Assembly (NCBI GenBank): GCA_003170655.1
Contig: PMYY01000196.1
Coordinates: 12,258 to 24,802 of the forward strand
Direction of reading: 5' to 3'
From: Nitrospiraceae bacterium
GTDB taxonomy: Bacteria > Nitrospirota > Thermodesulfovibrionia > Thermodesulfovibrionales > Dissulfurispiraceae
DNA: 12,545 nt
Shown here: one piece after another, positions 7,362 to 12,545 of the stretch
Position numbering within the stretch: the stretch's first letter is position 1
How the letters are laid out: every line of letters starts with the position of its first letter
Made by a program: the position numbers and the translations under genes
The notes under the pieces: generated by a model
What the model was told of the DNA's origin: nothing
Database searches by the model: none
What the model saw: only the letters and a program-made list of their open reading frames with translations

Positions 7362-7532
7362 ATGGCATTGAAAAAAGAATTGATCGATATTCTGGCATGC
7401 CCCAAATGCAAGGGTGACCTCATTTACAAAGAGTCAGAGAACTTCCTCGTCTGCAACAAATGCAAGCTCATGTACCCGGTGAAGGACGATATACCGGTCA
7501 TGATTATCGAGGACGCACTGCCTCTGAAATAG
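7362..7532 (+). CDS. Trm112-family (YcaR-like) small zinc protein
   Basis: This 56-residue protein was found by reading the sequence directly. It begins MALKKELIDILACPKCKGDL and has two CxxC pairs, C13/C16 and C31/C34, enough for one zinc site, followed by the typical YPVKDDIPVMI strand. That is the pattern of the Trm112/YcaR (UPF0434) family. Eukaryotic and archaeal Trm112 act as partner subunits that activate methyltransferases for tRNA, rRNA and release factors; the bacterial role is less settled. The ATG starts one base after the gltX stop, and its Shine-Dalgarno GGAGG is formed by the last codons of gltX. The two genes are therefore very probably co-transcribed and translationally coupled. 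The family call is strong; its partner is unknown. Confidence 0.9.
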   Translation: MALKKELIDILACPKCKGDLIYKESENFLVCNKCKLMYPVKDDIPVMIIEDALPLK

Positions 7533-7568
7533 TAGCACTCCTCCTTTCCGAGAAAACGCTCTTATTGT

Positions 7569-7597
7569 TTGACAGATAAGCATGCTATTGTTGTAGT
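7569..7597 (+). promoter_or_regulatory. Promoter ahead of the Usp/ATPase remnant
   Basis: A perfect TTGACA (7569-7574) and TGTAGT (7592-7597, 4 of 6 matches) are spaced 17 bases apart. It lies just upstream of the UspA-like start codon and is likely the surviving promoter of the lost gene. Transcription today is possible but unproven. Confidence 0.45.
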
Positions 7598-7626
7598 TTC
7601 ACAGGGTACAGATGACTGCTGAAACG

Positions 7627-8302
7627 ATGAGTGAAAAGAAGATACTTGTCGGTATTGACCTCGGTTCCTACACCGAGCAGGTTTCAGCCTATGCCCTTTG
7701 TGGTCCTTGTCCTGGGGGGTGTTGTGGTCGTCAATGGACCTGCATACCTGCCGATTCTGCCGCCCGCGATCCTCTATATCAACTTTGTCACGGATGGTCT
7801 TCCGGCTCTCGCACTCGGCGTTTCTCCTATCGAACCCGATGCGATGAAACTGCCGCCGCGGGACCCAACAGAGAGCTTTTTTTCGAAAAATATCCTGACC
7901 TTCATCGGACTTTGGCTTCTCATATTAGGGCTTATCCTCTTCTATGTGTTCTTCAACGCGCCGGATATCGAACGGGGAAGAACCGAAGTATTCTTCCTCA
8001 TGATCCTCGGCGAGCTTGTAATAGCACTCAACATACGTTCCCTGAGACACAGCATCTTCAGCGTGCCTCCGCGCCTTCCGCTTATCTTTTTGGTCATCGG
8101 CTCCATTGTGTTTACATTCCTTATCGTCGAGCTTCCGCAAGTGCGCGAAGCCTTTGGTATTAGGCAGCCGTTGATCTCAAGCATAGCAAGTGTGGTGGCT
8201 GTTGTCCTTGGGGTAACATCGGCCTTTGAGGGTACAAAGTTCTGCTTAAAAAGAATGTCCAAAAGACACTTAACAAGGCAACCGCCCATCGGACCTGGTT
8301 AA
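7627..8302 (+). pseudogene. Hybrid remnant: UspA-like start fused out of frame to the C-terminus of a P-type cation ATPase
   Basis: From ATG 7627 the frame reads MSEKKILVGIDLGSYTEQ, which looks like the first strand of a UspA-type stress protein, and then becomes meaningless at about 7690. From about there a second frame (open from GTG 7631 to the stop at 8302) reads as the end of a P-type ATPase. LPPAILYINFVTDGLPALALGV matches membrane segment 6 of the Ca2+/cation ATPase group, including the N and T-D of the ion site. PPRDPTESFFS follows, then four hydrophobic segments corresponding to segments 7-10. All catalytic parts of such a pump (DKTG phosphorylation site, nucleotide-binding domain, segments 1-4) are absent, so it cannot transport. 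The simplest reading is a large deletion joining two former neighbours. The ATPase identity is firm; the UspA part is less certain. A short expressed membrane protein cannot be excluded. Confidence 0.75.
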
Positions 8303-8318
8303 TATAGGATTATCAATA

Positions 8319-9173
8319 TTAGATCGAGAAATTGTACTCGACGTCAGTATTTCGTATCGGACATGTGAATCTCAACGAATACGCCACAAGCTTCATCCCT
8401 TCTTTATTTTTATTCCATTGTCCGTATTTCGGGTCTCCCATAACAGGGAAGGCGATCATGTCGAAGTGCCGCCTGATCTGATGTAAGCGCCCCGTCTTGA
8501 TCGTCACATCAACAATCGAGGTGTCCGATGCAGGATTGTAAGATTCAACTTCATATTCAGTAAGCGCGGTTTTGCCGTCAAGGGACAGGTCAATAGCCCC
8601 TTTTGAACCTTTCTCAGCCAAATTGCCAAGGACTTCAACCCGATATTTTTTGATTATAAGATTATTCCGGAAAATTTCCGAAAGCTCAGCCGCCGCCTTT
8701 TTAGTATGGGCAATCAGCATCAGTCCTGCGGCCTCACGGTCGAGGCGATGGACGAGAAAAAACTCTCTTGAATTTCCAAAATAAATCTCAACCTGGCGCA
8801 GAAGGGAACAGTGGTCACCATACATCGTACCCTGCGCCATGAGCCCCGCGGGCTTGTGCCATACACTGTATTCCCTCAGGTCTTCTAGCAGTCGGGCCTG
8901 AGGCGGTTTAAGGGCAAGCAGGTTTTCATCATAGTGGAACTCTATGCGCATTCCTGCATGAAGCATCGACGTGGCCTTTCGGAGCCTTCGCAATTTTCCA
9001 ATCCTCCCCCCCTGGACCTTCTCCTTCCCAACCCACAGGGCACCCTTGTTCATCGCATCCTTGATCTTGCTCTTCGATAGCCCTGTTTCGGATGACAGAA
9101 GATCGCAGACAGTTCCGCTTCCGCCCTTGCCTGTCGCTTTTGTAAAGGTGAATTTTCCCATGGCCATAGTCAT
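8319..9173 (-). CDS. RluA-family RNA pseudouridine synthase
   Basis: The RluA/RsuA-type enzymes isomerise specific uridines of rRNA or tRNA to pseudouridine. The 284-residue protein has an S4-like RNA-binding N-terminus (about 20-80), then the catalytic domain: the VWHKPAGLMAQG motif (104-115), the catalytic aspartate D145 in HRLDREAAG (142-150), and the KTGRLHQIRRHF motif (227-238). The catalytic loop departs from the usual HRLDRxTSG, having Ala-Ala in place of Thr-Ser; the aspartate and arginine are kept. The target RNA position cannot be deduced. The stop is 16 bases from the end of the converging ATPase remnant, and the gene is divergent from icd. The start is uncertain: ATGs at residues 1, 3 and 5 are all possible, none has a Shine-Dalgarno motif, and a TACAAT lies directly before the first. 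Confidence 0.92.
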   Translation of the reverse strand: MTMAMGKFTFTKATGKGGSGTVCDLLSSETGLSKSKIKDAMNKGALWVGKEKVQGGRIGKLRRLRKATSMLHAGMRIEFHYDENLLALKPPQARLLEDLREYSVWHKPAGLMAQGTMYGDHCSLLRQVEIYFGNSREFFLVHRLDREAAGLMLIAHTKKAAAELSEIFRNNLIIKKYRVEVLGNLAEKGSKGAIDLSLDGKTALTEYEVESYNPASDTSIVDVTIKTGRLHQIRRHFDMIAFPVMGDPKYGQWNKNKEGMKLVAYSLRFTCPIRNTDVEYNFSI

Positions 9174-9200
9174 ATTGTACCATTAGAAGCATTGTCCGCT

Positions 9201-9230
9201 TTGACAACTCCTTAACGTTCAATTTAAATT
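9201..9230 (+). promoter_or_regulatory. icd promoter
   Basis: A perfect -35 TTGACA (9201-9206) is followed after 17 or 18 bases by TTAAAT or TAAATT (9224-9230). The start would be near 9237, leaving about 23 bases of leader with a strong GGAGGAGG ribosome-binding site (9247-9254) before the GTG of icd. Confidence 0.6.
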
Positions 9231-9259
9231 ATCACTTATCATTTTTGGAGGAGGAAACC

Positions 9260-10468
9260 GTGACTGAAAAGATTAAAGTGAAGAACCCGATCGTCGAAAT
9301 GGACGGTGACGAGATGACCCGGATCATCTGGCAACTTATCAAGGAGAAGCTAATTACTCCTTTTCTGGACTTAGACCTGAAATATTATGACCTGGGCGTC
9401 AAGCACCGTGACGAGACAGACGACAAGGTCACCGTGGACGCTGCCAATGCTATAAAGGAATACGACATCGGAGTCAAATGCGCGACCATCACGCCCAATG
9501 CGGCCCGCGTAAAAGAATACAACCTTAAGAAGCAATGGAAGAGCCCCAACGGCACGATCCGTTCGATCCTCGATGGGACGGTCTTCAGAAAGCCGATCAT
9601 CATCAGGAATATCCCTCCGGCGGTCAAGGCATGGAAGAAACCTATCGTCATCGGCCGTCATGCCTACGGCGATATCTACAAGAATTCGGAATGTTTTATC
9701 GACAGGCCCGGCATCGCCGAGATCGTATTTACGCCAGCGGATGGGGGCGAAAAGAAGGTGGTGAAGATCCATGACTTCGACGGACGCGGCGTAGTCATGG
9801 GGATGCATAACACCGAAAAGTCGATAAGGAGTTTCGCCCGCTCGTGCATAAATTACGCGCTAAGCGAAAAGACCGACTTTTGGTTCGGGGCAAAGGATAC
9901 TATCTCCAAGCAGTACCACGGCTTCTTCAGGGACGTCTTTGCAGAAGAGGTCGAAAAGGTCAGGGACAAACTTGCACAGGCCGGCATTCAATATCGTTAC
10001 ATGCTAATTGACGACGCGGTCGCCCAAGTCATCAAGTCCCCGGGCGGCATGCTCTGGTGCTGCATGAACTATGATGGAGACGTAATGTCGGACATGGTCG
10101 CAACCGGCTTCGGCAGCCTGGGCCTCATGACATCGGTCCTTGTATCTCCCGACGGCAAATATGAGTACGAAGCTGCCCACGGTACCGTGACACGCCATTA
10201 CTATGAGCACCTGAAAGGCAATCCCACCTCTACCAACTCCATCGCCTCAATATTCGCTTGGACAGGAGCTATTGCAAAGAGGGGTGAACTCGACAATACA
10301 CCAGATGTGGTGGCCTTTGCGCGCAAACTCGAACAGACCATCATCGATACTGTCGAAGGTGGAATCATGACCAAGGACCTGATGCTGATCGCCGAGCCTT
10401 GTGTAGCGAAATATGCCCTTACCGAAGAATTCATTGATGCGGTTGCAGAGAGACTGACAAAAGTTTAA
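9260..10468 (+). CDS. icd: Isocitrate dehydrogenase, NADP-dependent, eukaryotic-like type
   Basis: This enzyme oxidatively decarboxylates isocitrate to 2-oxoglutarate with NADP+. The 402-residue protein resembles human IDH1/2 along its whole length rather than E. coli Icd. Substrate residues are present: T78, S95 and N97 in KSPNGTIRS, R101, R110, R133 in GRHAYGD (equivalent of human R132) and Y140. Metal ligands D274 and D278 occur in YDGDVMSD. The NADP+ 2'-phosphate recognition motif HGTVTRHY is intact, with R312 and H313. The frame is open to a TTG at 9245, but GTG 9260 is chosen because GGAGGAGG lies 5 bases before it and gives the family N-terminus. It has its own promoter, is divergent from the pseudouridine synthase and ends at a strong hairpin. 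In an anaerobe it could also run in the carboxylating direction; that is inference. Confidence 0.97.
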   Translation: MTEKIKVKNPIVEMDGDEMTRIIWQLIKEKLITPFLDLDLKYYDLGVKHRDETDDKVTVDAANAIKEYDIGVKCATITPNAARVKEYNLKKQWKSPNGTIRSILDGTVFRKPIIIRNIPPAVKAWKKPIVIGRHAYGDIYKNSECFIDRPGIAEIVFTPADGGEKKVVKIHDFDGRGVVMGMHNTEKSIRSFARSCINYALSEKTDFWFGAKDTISKQYHGFFRDVFAEEVEKVRDKLAQAGIQYRYMLIDDAVAQVIKSPGGMLWCCMNYDGDVMSDMVATGFGSLGLMTSVLVSPDGKYEYEAAHGTVTRHYYEHLKGNPTSTNSIASIFAWTGAIAKRGELDNTPDVVAFARKLEQTIIDTVEGGIMTKDLMLIAEPCVAKYALTEEFIDAVAERLTKV

Positions 10469-10477
10469 TCCGAATCA

Positions 10478-10505
10478 AGCCCGGAGGCGCCCTCTTCTCC
10501 GGGCT
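10478..10505. terminator. Bidirectional hairpin between icd and glnS
   Basis: A perfect 9-bp inverted repeat, AGCCCGGAG (10478-10486) and CTCCGGGCT (10497-10505), has a 10-base loop and sits in the 53-base gap between the converging ends of icd and glnS. Neither side has a T-run, so it may protect 3' ends or act with Rho as much as terminate on its own. Confidence 0.7.
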
Positions 10506-10521
10506 GCGACGGCTCCTGCTT

Positions 10522-12234
10522 CTATTTCTTCTCCGCCTTCTGTATCTTCACCCACTCGTCCTTTAGCGTCACGATCCGGTTGAAGACCGGCTTGCCAGGC
10601 TTCGAATCTACGGCGTCAGCAGTGAAGTACCCGATTCTTTCGAACTGGTAATGGCCTCCAGGGATTGCCTCAGACAAGGACGGTTCCACTCTGCACGAGG
10701 TGAGTATTTCGAGTGAGTTGGGGTTGAGATAACTGATAAAATCCTCGCCCTCCCCAACATCGTTGGGATTCGCATTCACAAACAGGCTGTCATAGAGGCG
10801 CACCACTGCCGGGATCGAGCGTTCGGCTGAAACCCAGTGGAGCGTGGCCTTGACCTTGCGTCCATCAGGAGAGTCGCCGCCCCGGGTCGCCGGATCATAA
10901 GTGCAGTGAATCTCGGCAATCTCGCCGGAATCAGGGCCTTTCACAACGCTTTCGCATCTTATAAAATAGGCGTACCTGAGGCGCACTTCGCGTCCCGGAG
11001 CAAGACGGAAAAACTGTTTCGGAGGGGCTTCCATGAAATCTTCCTGCTCGATGTACAACTCACGCGAGAAAGGGACCTTGCGTTTCCCTGCTCCTGGGTC
11101 TTCCGGATTGTTTATGGCATCGAGATATTCGCCCTTTCCTTCGGGATAGTTGTCGATGACCACCTTCAATGGTCTGAGCACTCCCATGACCCTTGGCGCC
11201 CGCTTGTTCAGGTCTTCCCTCACACAGAATTCGAGCATCCCCATATCCACAAGACTCTCTTTTTTGCCAACGCCTATGCGCTCGCAGAGATTCCTGATCG
11301 CCTCAGGAGTGTAGCCGCGCCTCCTCATTCCCGCAAGAGTCGGCATGCGCGGATCGCTCCATCCTGCGACATGACCTTCGTTGACGAGCCTCAAGAGCCT
11401 TCTCTTGCTCAAAACCGTATTGCTTAGATTGAGTCGAGCAAATTCACACTGCCGGGGATGATAGGCACCAAGCTCATCGAGATACCAGTCATACAAAGGC
11501 CGGTGGTCTTCGTATTCCATTGTGCAGATCGAATGGGTGACCCCCTCTAGCGAGTCGCTCTGGCCATGGGCATAATCGTACATGGGGTAGATACACCACT
11601 TGCTGCCGCTACGCTGATGCTCCTCATGCTTGATCCGGTACATCACTGGGTCACGCATGTTGATATTACCCGAAGACATATCGATCTTAGCCCTAAGTGT
11701 CTTTGAACCATCAGGAAACTCGCCTGACCTCATGCGGCGAAAAAGATCGAGGTTTTCTTCGACCGGCCGATTACGGTAAGGACTCTCCTTGCCGGGGGTA
11801 TTAAGGGTCCCGCGATATTCGCGCATTTGATCGAATGTTAGGTCGCATACAAAAGCCTTGCCTTTCTTGATCAGGGCTTCAGCGAATTCATAAAGACGTT
11901 CAAAGTAATCCGAGGCATAATAGAGCCGGTCTCCCCAGTCAAAACCGAGCCATCGGACATCTTCCATGATAGAGTCAACATATTCCTGTTCCTCTTTACT
12001 GGGGTTAGTATCGTCAAACCTCAGATTGCAGTGGCCTCCGAATTCTGCGGCCAGCCCGAAATTGAGGCATATCGATTTCGCATGCCCTATATGCAGATAA
12101 CCATTAGGCTCGGGAGGAAAACGGGTGATGACTTTGCCGCCATTCTTGCCGGTATTCACATCCTCGGAAACGATGGAACGAATGAAATTAGGCGGAGGGG
12201 TGAGGCCTACATCCCCAGACTCAGGTGTTTTCAT
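10522..12234 (-). CDS. glnS: Glutaminyl-tRNA synthetase (GlnRS)
   Basis: GlnRS charges tRNA-Gln directly with glutamine in the cytosol. With the start at 12234 the protein has 570 residues and aligns by eye with E. coli GlnRS from its N-terminus (NFIRSIVSEDV; FPPEPNGYLHIGHAKS). The HIGH motif is HIGH at 48-51, LRFDDTNP is at 71-78, EGVTHSICTMEY at 230-241, and the KMSKS equivalent is VLSKR at 274-278. The C-terminal half (about 345-560) forms the two anticodon-binding beta-barrels. The frame is open further to an ATG at 12312 (26 more residues). The shorter start is preferred because it has GAGGT about 8 bases upstream and because a perfect TATAAT promoter box lies inside the extra stretch. 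The gene is divergent from tRNA-Leu and converges on icd. Function is certain; the start is well supported. Confidence 0.97.
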   Translation of the reverse strand: MKTPESGDVGLTPPPNFIRSIVSEDVNTGKNGGKVITRFPPEPNGYLHIGHAKSICLNFGLAAEFGGHCNLRFDDTNPSKEEQEYVDSIMEDVRWLGFDWGDRLYYASDYFERLYEFAEALIKKGKAFVCDLTFDQMREYRGTLNTPGKESPYRNRPVEENLDLFRRMRSGEFPDGSKTLRAKIDMSSGNINMRDPVMYRIKHEEHQRSGSKWCIYPMYDYAHGQSDSLEGVTHSICTMEYEDHRPLYDWYLDELGAYHPRQCEFARLNLSNTVLSKRRLLRLVNEGHVAGWSDPRMPTLAGMRRRGYTPEAIRNLCERIGVGKKESLVDMGMLEFCVREDLNKRAPRVMGVLRPLKVVIDNYPEGKGEYLDAINNPEDPGAGKRKVPFSRELYIEQEDFMEAPPKQFFRLAPGREVRLRYAYFIRCESVVKGPDSGEIAEIHCTYDPATRGGDSPDGRKVKATLHWVSAERSIPAVVRLYDSLFVNANPNDVGEGEDFISYLNPNSLEILTSCRVEPSLSEAIPGGHYQFERIGYFTADAVDSKPGKPVFNRIVTLKDEWVKIQKAEKK

Positions 12235-12259
12235 GACTTTTACCTCGCGCTCATGATGA

Positions 12260-12287
12260 ATTATAGTATTGCCGTCCACGCTTCCAA
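12260..12287 (-). promoter_or_regulatory. glnS promoter
   Basis: On the minus strand TTGGAA (12282-12287) and a perfect TATAAT (12260-12265) are 16 bases apart. The start would be near 12253, giving a leader of about 19 bases that contains the GAGGT ribosome-binding site for the ATG at 12234. A weaker alternative farther upstream (TTGAAA, 17 bases, TATATG, in the gap before 12312) would be needed to make the 596-residue form. Confidence 0.55.
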
Positions 12288-12388
12288 CCTTCCGCGCGTC
12301 TGCACCCATCATAGGGCTTATTTTACCATATAGGAATATTCGATACCGATTTCAATCCTGTGGGAGATATTCTTTGGCGGTGAACTTA

Positions 12389-12397
12389 TGCTAAAAT
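12389..12397 (+). promoter_or_regulatory. Extended -10 promoter of tRNA-Leu
   Basis: TGC followed by TAAAAT is an extended -10 element (TGnTATAAT type) ending 9 bases before the mature 5' end of the tRNA. No good -35 is seen, which is usual for extended -10 promoters. Transcription would start a few bases before the tRNA. Confidence 0.55.
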
Positions 12398-12406
12398 AAC
12401 AGACTT

Positions 12407-12490
12407 GCCGAAGTGGCGGAACTGGCAGACGCGCTAGGTTCAGGGTCTAGTGGTCGCAAGGCTGTGCGGGTTCGAGTCCCGCCTTCGGCA
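12407..12490 (+). tRNA. tRNA-Leu (anticodon CAG)
   Basis: The cloverleaf can be drawn by hand. The acceptor stem GCCGAAG (12407-12413) pairs with CTTCGGC (12483-12489), and the discriminator base is A12490. The D arm has GGCAGA. The anticodon stem CTAGG/TCTAG has one G-U pair and encloses the loop TTCAGGG, with anticodon CAG at 12441-12443. There is a long variable arm with a GCAA loop, as in class II tRNAs, and the T arm is GCGGG-TTCGAGT-CCCGC. CCA is not encoded, since TTT follows the discriminator, so it must be added enzymatically. The tRNA reads CUG codons. It is divergent from glnS. Confidence 0.97.
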
Positions 12491-12545
12491 TTTTCAGTTC
12501 CTTTGCTGACTACATTTGCTATTTAGAGTCTGTTTATAAATTGGC

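Noticed and set aside
7563..7592. Direct repeat TATTGTT (two copies 23 bases apart) as an operator near the remnant's promoter
   Set aside because: Seven AT-rich bases repeated twice is expected by chance in such sequence, and no known operator pattern matches.
9245..9259. An upstream TTG start for icd
   Set aside because: It would put the strong GGAGGAGG motif inside the coding sequence. The GTG at 9260 is correctly spaced from it and gives the family N-terminus.
12407..12545. tRNA-Leu as an integration (att) site for a mobile element
   Set aside because: tRNA genes are common targets, but no integrase and no duplicated tRNA 3' end are visible, and only 55 bases follow the tRNA before the window ends.

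Overview
This is a housekeeping stretch of a bacterial chromosome. Nearly every gene belongs to RNA metabolism, translation or core carbon metabolism, and I see no phage, CRISPR or defence genes. The organism is bacterial: Shine-Dalgarno motifs, sigma70-type promoters, GTG starts, rpsO-pnp linkage. The mix of a eukaryotic-like NADP-dependent isocitrate dehydrogenase, GlnRS beside GluRS, a P-type ATPase remnant and an HcpR/FNR-like operator would fit an anaerobic Deltaproteobacterium (Desulfobacterota). That placement is inference only.

Left part (1-5648, all on the minus strand, read right to left): a small cupin protein, then ribosomal protein S15 (rpsO), polynucleotide phosphorylase (pnp), an M16 zinc peptidase, and recN running off the left edge. 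rpsO-pnp-M16 is a widely conserved order. recN follows the peptidase by 10 bases and is probably co-transcribed with it. Hairpins follow the cupin gene and pnp.

Middle (5649-8302): the cupin gene and gltX are transcribed divergently from a 305-base gap. The gap holds a CRP/FNR-type palindrome placed at about -41.5 of a candidate cupin promoter, a large inverted repeat (24-base arms, 109-base centre) resembling a small non-autonomous mobile element, and a gltX promoter. gltX (GluRS) is followed one base later by a 56-residue Trm112-like zinc protein. Next comes a gene remnant: the start of a UspA-like stress protein runs, out of frame, into the last membrane segments of a P-type cation ATPase, with a promoter still in front.

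Right part (8319-12545): an RluA-type pseudouridine synthase (minus) is divergent from icd (plus). icd converges on glnS (minus) across a perfect hairpin. glnS is divergent from a tRNA-Leu(CAG) gene (plus). Both glnS and the tRNA have recognisable promoters. The glnS promoter lies inside what a longest-ORF caller would take as coding sequence, so the glnS start is placed at 12234.

Functionally the window supplies tRNA-Leu, charging of tRNA-Glu and tRNA-Gln by two separate synthetases, a ribosomal protein, an RNA-degrading enzyme, an RNA modification enzyme, a DNA-break repair protein and a 2-oxoglutarate/NADPH-forming enzyme. The items most worth a second look are the inverted-repeat element, the class-II-positioned operator in front of the cupin gene, and the hybrid remnant. 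I found no convincing evidence of a wholly new system.
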